A stretch of 64,000 nt of DNA from DATAGZ01 sp036263455 (GTDB lineage Bacteria > Pseudomonadota > Alphaproteobacteria > Dongiales > Dongiaceae), in the NCBI GenBank assembly GCA_036263455.1, contig DATAGZ010000022.1:62001-126000 (forward strand). Direction: 5' to 3'. The position numbers and the translations under genes were made by a program. The notes below the pieces were generated by a model. That model worked only from the letters and a program-made list of their open reading frames with translations. It did no database searches and was not told where the DNA came from. Shown piece after piece: positions 50,534-58,856 of this stretch (within the stretch, counting starts at the first letter, position 1; every line of letters begins with the position of its first letter).

Positions 50534-51358
50534 GTGGCTGTTACCGATCAGTTACACTTTATTTCCGGCCTTCCTCGGTCGGGTTCCACTCTTTTTTCGG
50601 CCATTCTCCGCCAGAATCCTTCTTTCTACGCGGCCATGAGCACCCCACTCGGTGGACTTTATCTCAATATGCTGGACGCGATCTCCGAAAAGAATGAATT
50701 TGCCATGTTCATTCCGGAGAAGAAGAAACCGGAATTGCTGCTTAGTCTTTTCCACACATATTATCGGGAACGGCTTGAGCAGGGCCATACGATTTTCGAC
50801 ACTAATCGCCTGTGGTGTGCCAAAGCAAACGCCCTGGCCGTTTTATTTCCGAAATCTTATATCTTTTGCTGCGTCCGCAATCTTGCCTGGATCCTCGACT
50901 CGCTTGAGCGCGTCATCCGCGCCAATCCCTTCAATCTTTCGAAAATCTTCAATTTCGAGAGAGCGGATACCGTGTACAGCCGGACCGATACCCTTGTCGC
51001 GCCCGGCGGCTTGGTGGGCTTCGCCTGGAATGGACTTCGGGAGGCTTTTTTTGGGGAACAGTCCCGTCAACTCATCCTCGTCCAATATGAAAGCCTGACC
51101 CGCGATCCCCAAGCGGTATTCGATAAGCTCTATGATTTGATCGGACAAAAGCGCTTCACCCACGATTTCGACAATGTCGCATATGACGAGCCCGATTTCG
51201 ACGCCCGGCTCGGCACGCCTGGCTTGCATAAAGTAAGATCTCAGGTGCGCTTCGAGCCGCGCAAGACGGTTCTGCCCCCGGATATTTTCGAGCGTTTTGA
51301 GAGTTGGGCTTTTTGGACAAACCCCAAGTTCAATCCGCACGGCGTGCCAGTCTGGTAG
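50534..51358 (+). CDS. Sulfotransferase family protein
   Basis: This is a 274-aa PAPS-dependent sulfotransferase-like enzyme. The 5'-phosphosulfate-binding loop is FISGLPRSGSTLFSAILRQ at residues 9-27. The 3'-phosphate motif region is CCVRNLAWILDSLERVIRAN, and the segment with VQYESLTRDPQAVFDKLYDLIG is typical of the family. The GTG at 50534 is preceded by GGGGAG. An ATG 50 bases upstream is in frame but lacks a clear ribosome site. Acceptor unknown (a polysaccharide, lipid or protein Tyr is possible). It is divergent from divK and convergent with ppk. Confidence 0.82.
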   Translation: MAVTDQLHFISGLPRSGSTLFSAILRQNPSFYAAMSTPLGGLYLNMLDAISEKNEFAMFIPEKKKPELLLSLFHTYYRERLEQGHTIFDTNRLWCAKANALAVLFPKSYIFCCVRNLAWILDSLERVIRANPFNLSKIFNFERADTVYSRTDTLVAPGGLVGFAWNGLREAFFGEQSRQLILVQYESLTRDPQAVFDKLYDLIGQKRFTHDFDNVAYDEPDFDARLGTPGLHKVRSQVRFEPRKTVLPPDIFERFESWAFWTNPKFNPHGVPVW

Positions 51359-51411
51359 CAACCCGAACCGCCAATACGGGCAAGCCTGTTTGACGGAAGA
51401 TTGAGGGAATA

Positions 51412-53631
51412 TTATGTCGGCGAAGCGCCGAGATGCAGACGAGGCAGTCCCTTTTGGCGGGAAAGCGCCGAGCCCCGGCCGGACAGGCTTGGATTGGTCA
51501 TGAAATATTCGTGCGCACTGAAACCTCCGGCCTTACCGGGCGTTATCCGGCGATAGACGCCATCCGCGCCGAGCGACCAGCTCTGCATATCGTCTTTGAG
51601 ATTTGCAATCATGATCTGCTCGAGCACCTGCTGATGCACGGTCGCATTTTCAATGGGAACGAGGACTTCGAGCCGGCGGTCCATGTTGCGCGGCATCCAA
51701 TCGGCGGAGGAAATGAACACCTTGGCGCGTGGTGAAGGCAGGCCGTGCCCCGCACCGAAGCACACGATACGCGCATGTTCTAGGAAGCGGCCGATAATAC
51801 TTTTCACCCGTATATTATCTGACAGACCCGGCACACCCGGCCTCAGGCAGCAAATGCCGCGCACAATCAACTCGATCATCACGCCCTGCTGAGACGCACG
51901 ATAGAGGGCCTCGATCAATTCAGGATCGACGATCGCATTGAGCTTGAGCCAGATCGCACCGGGCTTCCCCGCATTGACCGCGGCGATTTCGCCTTCGATC
52001 ATCGCGAGCAGGGCCTCGCGCAGATTGACCGGCGCGAAGGCGACCTTTTCCGTGCGCGAAGGCGGCGCCGATCCCGTCATGAAATTGAACAGCCGCGCCG
52101 CATCATGGCACAGACCGGGATCGCAGGTGAAAAAGGACAGGTCGGTATAGATCCGCGCCGTGACCGGATGATAGTTACCCGTGCCATAATGCACATAGGA
52201 GCGCAGTTGGGCTCCTTCCCGCCGAACGACCAAGGAAAGTTTGGCATGGGTCTTGAGCGCGAGGAAACCGTAGACCACCTGCACTCCCGCGCGTTCCAAA
52301 TCACGTGCCCAGCGAATATTCGCCGCTTCGTCGAAACGCGCCTTGAGCTCGACCAGGGCCGTAACCGACTTTCCTGCCTCGGCCGCCTCGATCAGCGCCT
52401 TGACCACCGGCGAGTTCTCGCTCGTCCTGTAGAGCGTCTGCTTGATCGCAACCACGGAGGGGTCGCGCGCGGCCTGCAGAACGAACTGCGCCACTACGTC
52501 GAAGGATTCATAAGGGTGGTGGACGATGATGTCCTTCTTGCGGATCGCGGCGAAACAATCCCCATTGAAATCGCGGATCCGTTCGGGAAAACGCGCATGA
52601 AACGGCTTGAAGAATAGATCGGGCCGGTCCTGCACGAGCAGGCAGTCGATCGTGGACAGGCCTATCAGCCCATCGATGCGGTAGACATCCTCGGGCGAGG
52701 CATCGAGTTCACCGATGATGAAGGAAAGAAGTTCGGCGGGCATATCAGCATTGACCTTGAGGCGGATGACTGTCCCGCGCCGCCGCTGTTTCAATGCGGA
52801 TTCGAAAAGCCGCACCAGATCCTCGGCCTCTTCCATCACCTCGATCTCTGAATCGCGGATCAAACGAAAATAGCCACGAGCACCGGTTTCATAACCGGGA
52901 AAGAGATGGTCGAGATAGAGTCCGACTGCCTCTTCGAGTGCCACGAAACGATCTTGGCGCTTTTCCGTCTTCGGAAGGCGAATGAAGCGCGGCAGCTGGC
53001 CATTGAGAGGCACCAGTGCCCGTAGCGGCTTGCCCGTACGTCGATCCTTCAGTTCCAAGGCGATAGCGAAGCCCTGGTTCGGAATGAAGGGAAATGGATG
53101 AGCGGGATCGATAGCGAGCGGCGAAAGCACCGGAAAAATTTGATCGAGGAAATAGTTGTCGAGCCAGGCGCGTTCTGGTTGGATCAGCTCGGTGGGCTCG
53201 ATCACCGCCAAGCCCGCTTCGCGCAATTCACGCCGCAAGTCGCGCCAAATCTTCTGCTGAAGGCCGATGAGCTCGTTCGAGGCTTGGTAAATGGCTTTAA
53301 GCTGTTGAGATGGCGTCAGCCCATCGGGAGAAACGACCGTCACGCCCGCCTTGACCTGCCCGCGCAATCCGGCGACGCGCACCATGAAAAACTCGTCGAG
53401 GTTATTAGCGGAAATGGACAAGAAGCGCAAACGTTCGAGAGCTGGATGCGCCTTATTCTCTGCTTCCTCTATGACGCGGCGGTTGAACTCCAGCCAGGAG
53501 AGTTCGCGGTTGAGAAAATGATCCTGCGCGGGCACCGTTGGGTCATCGGTTGCGAGCGACACAATCGGGAGGTTTTTACGTCCGCCATTCTTCAGACCGG
53601 TAACATTCTTGTGATTAGTGGATTGACTCAT
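51412..53631 (-). CDS. ppk1: Polyphosphate kinase 1
   Basis: PPK1 polymerises the gamma-phosphate of ATP into inorganic polyphosphate. The 739-aa protein has the N-terminal FLNRELSWLEFNRRVIEEA, IDPAHPFPFIPNQGFA, HHPYESFDVVAQFV, and the phospholipase D-like catalytic domains with AIKQTLYRTSENSPVV, the phosphorylated His in FLALKTHAKLSLV, SYVHYGTGNYHPVTARIYTDLS, and RGICCLRPG near the C-terminus. It is divergent from cytochrome c'. The 38-bp gap must hold both ribosome sites and promoters or be read from further away. Confidence 0.96.
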   Translation of the reverse strand: MSQSTNHKNVTGLKNGGRKNLPIVSLATDDPTVPAQDHFLNRELSWLEFNRRVIEEAENKAHPALERLRFLSISANNLDEFFMVRVAGLRGQVKAGVTVVSPDGLTPSQQLKAIYQASNELIGLQQKIWRDLRRELREAGLAVIEPTELIQPERAWLDNYFLDQIFPVLSPLAIDPAHPFPFIPNQGFAIALELKDRRTGKPLRALVPLNGQLPRFIRLPKTEKRQDRFVALEEAVGLYLDHLFPGYETGARGYFRLIRDSEIEVMEEAEDLVRLFESALKQRRRGTVIRLKVNADMPAELLSFIIGELDASPEDVYRIDGLIGLSTIDCLLVQDRPDLFFKPFHARFPERIRDFNGDCFAAIRKKDIIVHHPYESFDVVAQFVLQAARDPSVVAIKQTLYRTSENSPVVKALIEAAEAGKSVTALVELKARFDEAANIRWARDLERAGVQVVYGFLALKTHAKLSLVVRREGAQLRSYVHYGTGNYHPVTARIYTDLSFFTCDPGLCHDAARLFNFMTGSAPPSRTEKVAFAPVNLREALLAMIEGEIAAVNAGKPGAIWLKLNAIVDPELIEALYRASQQGVMIELIVRGICCLRPGVPGLSDNIRVKSIIGRFLEHARIVCFGAGHGLPSPRAKVFISSADWMPRNMDRRLEVLVPIENATVHQQVLEQIMIANLKDDMQSWSLGADGVYRRITPGKAGGFSAHEYFMTNPSLSGRGSALSRQKGLPRLHLGASPT

Positions 53632-53669
53632 GGCTTCTTATGATCACAGATTAACTCAAGGGGAACTCG

Positions 53670-54110
53670 ATGAACATTAATAAAAAACGTCTCATCATAG
53701 GTATTTTTGGCCTTACCGCGCTTATTGGCGTAGCCGTGGCCGAAGATGCGATCAAATTTCGCCAGGATCGATTTGACCAGATGAAGGACGCCGCCAAGGC
53801 GATCTCCGCTGTTACCAAAGGCAGCGGGGCACCCGCGGATGCGCTGGCGCCCGCCCAGAAAATTGCGGAAATCGCCAAGATGATCCCCGATATGTTCCCG
53901 CAAGGCAGTGATCAAGGCAAGACCGGTGCGCGGCCCGAGATATGGCAGAATCGGGAAGGCTTCGCCATGCGCGCCAACAATCTCGAGACCGCTGCCCAGA
54001 GCGTGGTTGCCGCGGCGCAGGCTAACGATCTCGATGGGGTCAAGAAATCCTTCCAGGCCGTGGGCGAAGCATGCGGCGCCTGCCACATGGATTTCAAGAA
54101 AAAGGAATAG
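53670..54110 (+). CDS. Cytochrome c', class II
   Basis: This is a 146-aa periplasmic four-helix-bundle cytochrome. A signal peptide (MNINKKRLIIGIFGLTALIG, cleaved near AVA) precedes the mature domain (FRQDRFDQMKDAAKAI, with the axial Met). The C-terminal haem-binding motif is CGACH at residues 135-139 with a C-terminal KKKE tail. In the family the haem is five-coordinate and binds NO or CO, and a role in NO stress or electron transfer is usual. It lies head-to-head with ppk1. The strong AAGGGGA site precedes the ATG. Confidence 0.94.
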   Translation: MNINKKRLIIGIFGLTALIGVAVAEDAIKFRQDRFDQMKDAAKAISAVTKGSGAPADALAPAQKIAEIAKMIPDMFPQGSDQGKTGARPEIWQNREGFAMRANNLETAAQSVVAAAQANDLDGVKKSFQAVGEACGACHMDFKKKE

Positions 54111-54126
54111 TACCCGCGAGAGTCCG

Positions 54127-55137
54127 TCACCGCTGATCGAGGCGAAGCTCGATCCGTCTGTTCTTGCGATAGGCGGCCTCGGTGCCGGCAGGATCGAGCG
54201 GGACATATTCAGCAAAACCCGCCGCGGCGAGATGTTCAGGTGGCAGACCTCGGAAAACCAGATATTTCACAACCGCCACGGCGCGCGCCGTGGATAATTC
54301 CCAGTTCGAGGCAAAGAGGGGTGTAGCGATCGGTCGTGCATCGGTATGACCGTCGACGCGCAGCACCCAGTTTACGTCGCGGGGAATTTCATTGATGAGG
54401 AGGATGAGCGTCGTAGCCAGTTGGTCGAGCTGCTCCTTCCCGCGATTACCCAATTCCGCCGATCCTGAATCGAACAGAACCTCGGACTGGAAAACGAAAC
54501 GGTCGCCGACGACCTGGATGTCCGGCCGATTCCCGAGAACTTCGCGGAGCCGGCCGAAAAATTCCGAACGATAGCGCGCCAGCTCGGCGACCTTATTCGC
54601 CAGCGCCGCATTGAGCTTCTTGCCAAGATCGGCGATCTGAACCTGGCTCGCCTGCTCCTTTTTCTGGGCGAGGTCGAGTTGGGCGGCAATGTCGCTCAGC
54701 TGTTGACGCAGCGCATTGATCTGCTGATTGAGAAGATCGACCTGATTCTTGGCCGCTTGGCTCAGCTCGGCCTTCCCCTTTTCCGCCTCGCTCAGCTTTT
54801 CCTGGACAGCGGAGAGCCGGTCATTCGCGGCATCGAGATCGGCCGCCGCCTTGTCGCGCGCCTCGCTCGTGCTCCTCAGTGTGGCGCGCAGGCGGGAGGT
54901 TTCCTCCCGCGCATTCGCCGCCGTGGTTTTTTCGAGGGCAAGCACGCGCGCGAGCTCCGCGACCTGCTGGTTGAGCGAAGAAATCGCCGCGTCGCGTCCG
55001 CTCAATGCCTGGGAAAGAAATAATTGCCCGATTACGAAGATCATCAAGACAAAGACGATCACCATAAGCAGCGTAGAGAGCACGTCGACATAGCCCGGCC
55101 AGGCCTCGAGCCCCCTGCCCCGCCGGGCGCGCGCCAT
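54127..55137 (-). CDS. MotB/TolR-like protein with OmpA-type peptidoglycan-binding domain
   Basis: The 336-aa protein has one transmembrane helix (about residues 17-42). Asp18 in GYVDVLSTLLMVIVF sits at its start, as the ion-carrying Asp does in MotB/TolR. A long coiled-coil stretch (residues about 45-190, Gln/Glu/Ala-rich) follows, then an OmpA-like domain with DGHTDARPIATPLFASNWEL and STARAVAVVKYLV. The OmpA residues that hold peptidoglycan are in place. It is overlapped by one base by its MotA/TolQ-like partner. It is not flagellar, as no flagellar genes are near, and not TolR, which is at 32026. Function unknown. Confidence 0.84.
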   Translation of the reverse strand: MARARRGRGLEAWPGYVDVLSTLLMVIVFVLMIFVIGQLFLSQALSGRDAAISSLNQQVAELARVLALEKTTAANAREETSRLRATLRSTSEARDKAAADLDAANDRLSAVQEKLSEAEKGKAELSQAAKNQVDLLNQQINALRQQLSDIAAQLDLAQKKEQASQVQIADLGKKLNAALANKVAELARYRSEFFGRLREVLGNRPDIQVVGDRFVFQSEVLFDSGSAELGNRGKEQLDQLATTLILLINEIPRDVNWVLRVDGHTDARPIATPLFASNWELSTARAVAVVKYLVFRGLPPEHLAAAGFAEYVPLDPAGTEAAYRKNRRIELRLDQR

Positions 55138-56276
55138 CAGCGCTGCTCCATGCCCGCGGCTATGGCAATCGTCCGGGCCAGCAGCTTTATCTCAGCGCGG
55201 ATGTCCTGCATGATCTGGGTACGGCCGCCACGCAGTTCCTCGCTCAACCGGTCGAGCTGGGCGTCGAGATTGCGGATATGGCCCCGGCTCACCGTGTCCA
55301 GGCCAAAGGACCCGCTCGCGGCTAGCTCGCCGAGCCGGGCGAGCACGAGGCGCATTTCATTTTGCGTATCGATCAACCGTTGCAGCGATTGGTTCTCGGC
55401 TTCCATGCCGTCCACCAGCGTCGCCAGACGGCCGTTCAGGGTCTGCAATGCGGTGTCGGTGCCGTGGCGCGTGCTTTCCCCCTGAGACAATAGCTGCTGG
55501 ACTTGGTCGAGGCTTTCGGCCGTCCGTTCGAGCAGGACCTGAATATAGACCGGGACCGCCTGCTCCCCTTCGGCGAGACCGGAAGCCGCTCCCAGCCTGG
55601 TCTGCGAGGAGAGCCATTCCTCAAGTTCATTGAAGAAACGGTTTTGCGCCTGCCCCGCCTGCAAATCCAGATAGCCCAAAATCAATGAACCCGAAAGGCC
55701 CAGCAGCGAGGAGGAGAAGGCCGTGCCCATGCCGCCCAGAGGCTGCTCCAGGCTGGTCTTGAGGCTGCCGAACCAGGCGCTCGGGTCGGCGCCGCTCAGT
55801 TGAAGATTGCGGATGGCATCGGTAACTCCATTGATGGTGCCGAGCAATCCCCAGAATGTGCCGAGCAGACCTAAAAAAATGAGCAGCGAGGTGAAATACC
55901 GGGAAATGTCCCGGCTTTCCTCAAGCCGGGACTGAATGCCATCCAGAACCGAGCGTAAGGAAATCGCCGACAGGCTGAACCGCTGATCGCGCAGCATCGC
56001 CGACAGAGGCGCAAGCAGCCGCGGCTGCGCGTAGGACGGGGTAGCGCCACCCTGGCGAAAAGCATCGATCCAGGCGATATCCGTATTGAGCCGCGTGACC
56101 TGCCAAAAAATATAGGCCGCACCAATCGCGAAGACCACCAGGATAGCCGCGTTCAGGCCCGGATTGTGCTGGAATGCCGTCACCAATTGCGGCCAGAGCA
56201 GAACGGCCATGACCGCTACGGCGACAAGCCCGGCAATCATGGCGATGATCTGGCGGGCGGGCGGGCTCATGCGCAA
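55137..56276 (-). CDS. MotA/TolQ/ExbB-like membrane channel subunit
   Basis: The 379-aa protein has four predicted transmembrane helices (about 10-30, 40-60, 128-150 and 184-206). The last two resemble the MotA/TolQ channel helices (FLGLLGTFWGLLGTINGVTD and MGTAFSSSLLGLSGSLILGY). A cytoplasmic helical tail of about 175 residues follows. It should form the ion channel with the MotB-like product of the next gene, giving a rotary or gating motor. The neighbours do not show what it drives. A similar tail is seen in ZorA, but no Zorya partner genes are present. Confidence 0.83.
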   Translation of the reverse strand: MRMSPPARQIIAMIAGLVAVAVMAVLLWPQLVTAFQHNPGLNAAILVVFAIGAAYIFWQVTRLNTDIAWIDAFRQGGATPSYAQPRLLAPLSAMLRDQRFSLSAISLRSVLDGIQSRLEESRDISRYFTSLLIFLGLLGTFWGLLGTINGVTDAIRNLQLSGADPSAWFGSLKTSLEQPLGGMGTAFSSSLLGLSGSLILGYLDLQAGQAQNRFFNELEEWLSSQTRLGAASGLAEGEQAVPVYIQVLLERTAESLDQVQQLLSQGESTRHGTDTALQTLNGRLATLVDGMEAENQSLQRLIDTQNEMRLVLARLGELAASGSFGLDTVSRGHIRNLDAQLDRLSEELRGGRTQIMQDIRAEIKLLARTIAIAAGMEQR

Positions 56277-56288
56277 TCTTTCCTTCGG

Positions 56289-57392
56289 CTAGCTGGCCAG
56301 CGGCGCGACATCGACGCGATCGGCCGGTCCACCATCCGGAACCTTGCTCCCCAAGGCCCGTATCTCGATACGGGTCGAACGGATGCCAGCCTTGATGAGG
56401 TAAGCGCGAACATTCAACCCACGCGCGAGCGATTTTCGCCGGGCGTTGCTTTCGGCATCGGGTGCACCACTTGCATAGGCAAAAATCTGAACGCGGAGAT
56501 TTTCATCGCCATTCAGTTTCTGGACAATCTCATCCAGCTGCTTCTGCGCGGTGTCCGCGAGTTCATCGACATCGGGAGCATAAAGCAAACGTACCTGCCC
56601 GGCTGCCGGCGCGCCGTCACCGTTCTGCGCGGCAGGCGCTGGGCTATCGCTATTCTTGGCGGCAGGCGCGACGGAAGCTTCCTGCTGAGGGGTATCCAAC
56701 GGCACTTCTTTTGCAGCGCTGGTCGGTTGGGGCGGCTCCGCTGGGGGTGTCGCTGCTAATGCGGCGCTAGGCGCTTCCGGGGGCGCCGTCACTTGCGGGT
56801 TAGATGCCTGGGCCGTGGAATCCTGCGGCGCGGACGGGGTGGAAGCGGTACTCGGAACCGGCGCCGGGCTATCGGCGGGCGCAGCGGGTGGTGGCGCCTG
56901 AGGCTCGGGAGAGGCGGGCGCGGGCGCCTCACCTGTCTGGGGCAATGGTGTGGGTTGTGGCGGTGGCGCCACGTCAGGCTGTGCCGGTATCTGAGGCGCT
57001 TGTTCGGATGCAGGGGCGGGAGCGGGCGCCGCTAGGATCGATGGCGTACCCGCATCGGTAACCTGCGCCGTCGGTTTTTGCGTCCGCTTTATAAGCTTAC
57101 GCTTTGCCTTGGCGGTGGGGGGCGTCAACTGCACCGCACCATTCGCGGCAGACGGATATGGCGCGGGCTGGCCGTAATAATAAGGCGGAGAGTAAGGACT
57201 TGGATACGGTGACGGGTATACTCCGGCAGATGGATAACGGTATGGGTAGCCGGGAGCGCCTGCCGGAGCGCCAAGCTGGTCGAGCACCCCATAATCGACG
57301 ACGACCTGGTTGGCGCCTGTTTGGGTCTGCGCCAAGGCAGTGCCCGCCCCGCTCAGAAACAGGAGAATCGCCGCACAGCTCGTATATTTCAT
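56289..57392 (-). CDS. Proline-rich secreted protein with OmpA-like C-terminus
   Basis: The 367-aa protein has a signal peptide (MKYTSCAAILLFLSGAGTAL, cleaved after AQ), a Tyr/Pro-rich stretch (residues about 45-75), a long Pro/Ala low-complexity linker, and from about residue 260 an OmpA-like fold (QLDEIVQKLNGDENLRVQIF; IRSTRIEIRALGSKVPDGGP). The Asp of the canonical GHTD motif is replaced (YASGAPD), so peptidoglycan binding may be altered. The start used has GGGGCGAG close by; an ATG six codons earlier lacks a ribosome site. It lies upstream of the MotA-like and MotB-like genes on the same strand, 12 bp away, suggesting a shared function. Confidence 0.78.
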   Translation of the reverse strand: MKYTSCAAILLFLSGAGTALAQTQTGANQVVVDYGVLDQLGAPAGAPGYPYRYPSAGVYPSPYPSPYSPPYYYGQPAPYPSAANGAVQLTPPTAKAKRKLIKRTQKPTAQVTDAGTPSILAAPAPAPASEQAPQIPAQPDVAPPPQPTPLPQTGEAPAPASPEPQAPPPAAPADSPAPVPSTASTPSAPQDSTAQASNPQVTAPPEAPSAALAATPPAEPPQPTSAAKEVPLDTPQQEASVAPAAKNSDSPAPAAQNGDGAPAAGQVRLLYAPDVDELADTAQKQLDEIVQKLNGDENLRVQIFAYASGAPDAESNARRKSLARGLNVRAYLIKAGIRSTRIEIRALGSKVPDGGPADRVDVAPLAS

Positions 57393-57444
57393 CGTCTCGC
57401 CCCGCTTCATGGATGCGGCACTATAGCGACCCCGATGGCGCGGC

Positions 57445-58233
57445 TCAAGGCGCGATCAATTTTCGAAAGGCAGGGGCCAGGGCGCCATTGCTTGCCAGAA
57501 CGGCGCCGTTTGTTAACATATTATCGCCGCCGGCAAAATCGGTTACCACCCCGCCGGCCTCCCGAACCAGCAGGATACCCGCGGCGATATCCCAGGGGGA
57601 TAAAAATTCCTCCCAATATCCTTCGACACGCCCAGCGGCCACGTAGGCCAAGTCGAGCGACGCGGCACCGAAGCGCCGCACACCGGCCGTCTCCTTGACC
57701 GCTTTGTCGAGCTGCTGCTGGAAGCGAACCGGATCGCCATGGCCGCGGAATGGAATACCCGTGGCAAAAAGTGCTTCATGCAAGTTCTTGCGCGCCGAGA
57801 CGCGGAGGCGACGATCATTACAGAAGGCACCGAAGCCCTTCGCGGCATAAAACGCCTCATCCTTGATAGGATCGAAAATGAGTCCCGCAACGATTTCCTT
57901 ATCCTTTTGCAAGGCAATAGAAATCGCAAAGTGAGGGATGCCGTGCAAGAAATTCGTCGTCCCATCGATCGGGTCTATGATCCAGGTGGGCTTGCCTTCC
58001 TGACCGGCAATCGCGCCGCCCTCTTCCATGAGGAAGCCATTGTCCGGCCGCGCCTTCTGCAATTCCTCCTGCAGGAGACGCTCCGTCCGCACATCGGCAC
58101 TGGTCACGAAATCCGCCGGGCCCTTTTGCGTCACCTGCAGGTTTTCAACTTCGCCAAAATCACGTCGAAGACCGCGCGCGGCTTTCTGCGCCGCCTTCAT
58201 CATGACGGTGAGGATGGGCGTGAGTGCGGGCAT
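57445..58233 (-). CDS. suhB: Inositol monophosphatase family protein SuhB
   Basis: SuhB-like enzymes hydrolyse inositol monophosphate with Mg2+, and E. coli SuhB also takes part in rRNA antitermination. The 262-aa protein has the metal motifs: EEGGAI, WIIDPIDGTTNFLHGIPHFA, and the C-terminal SPWDIAAGILLVREAGG. It starts on the last base of efp (1-bp overlap). Which of the two roles applies here cannot be told from sequence. Confidence 0.93.
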   Translation of the reverse strand: MPALTPILTVMMKAAQKAARGLRRDFGEVENLQVTQKGPADFVTSADVRTERLLQEELQKARPDNGFLMEEGGAIAGQEGKPTWIIDPIDGTTNFLHGIPHFAISIALQKDKEIVAGLIFDPIKDEAFYAAKGFGAFCNDRRLRVSARKNLHEALFATGIPFRGHGDPVRFQQQLDKAVKETAGVRRFGAASLDLAYVAAGRVEGYWEEFLSPWDIAAGILLVREAGGVVTDFAGGDNMLTNGAVLASNGALAPAFRKLIAP

Positions 58234-58796
58234 TATTTCGCACGCTCGACATAGCTGGCGTCGGCGGTATTGACGACGAGACGCATGCCGGTCTCGATAT
58301 GTGGCGGCACCATCACCCTGACCCCATTTTCGAGCTTGGCGGGTTTATAGGAGGAGGCCGCGGTCTGGCCCCGGACCACGGGGTCGGCTTCGACGACAGT
58401 CATTACCACCGTCTCGGGAAGCTCGACCGATATCGGGCTGCCCTCATAGGATTCGATGGTGCAGGTCATGCCCTCCTGCAGAAAGACCACCGGCTCGCCA
58501 ATCAGATCGGCATTGAGCGTCACCTGCTCGAAACTCTCATTGTCCATGAAGGTATATTCATCGCCGCTGGTATAAAGGAACTGATACTCGCGCTGCTCGA
58601 GCTGGACCCGCTCGACGGTCTCGGATGAACGGAAACGCTCGTTCATCTTTGTACCGGTGCGGATATCCTTGAGTTCGACTTGCAGATAGGCGCCGCCTTT
58701 GCCTGGCTGCGTGTGCTGGATCTTCACCGCGCGCCACAGGCGCCCCTGATGCTCGACGATATTTCCCGGCCGAATGGCGTTGCCGTTGATTTTCAT
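58233..58796 (-). CDS. efp: Elongation factor P
   Basis: EF-P enters the ribosomal E site and relieves stalling at polyproline stretches. The 187-aa protein has the normal three beta-barrels. The tip loop reads HTQPGKGGAYLQVELKD, with the modifiable Lys in PGKGGA, and the C-terminal motif is LPETVVMTVVEADPVVRGQTA. The Lys tip suggests EpmA-type lysylation, but no epmA or epmB gene is visible. Several Pro-rich products in this window (TolA, CpoB, the protein at 56289) would be natural clients. Confidence 0.96.
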   Translation of the reverse strand: MKINGNAIRPGNIVEHQGRLWRAVKIQHTQPGKGGAYLQVELKDIRTGTKMNERFRSSETVERVQLEQREYQFLYTSGDEYTFMDNESFEQVTLNADLIGEPVVFLQEGMTCTIESYEGSPISVELPETVVMTVVEADPVVRGQTAASSYKPAKLENGVRVMVPPHIETGMRLVVNTADASYVERAK

Positions 58797-58856
58797 TGCA
58801 TGCTCCTCGAAGGGGCAGGAAACTAGAGCATTTCCGGGCGCAAGGGAAGCCCTGGC

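Noticed and set aside
54127..56276. Zorya anti-phage system
   Set aside because: The MotA-like and MotB-like genes resemble ZorA and ZorB in layout, but no ZorC, ZorD or ZorE-like gene is next to them and the neighbours are housekeeping genes.
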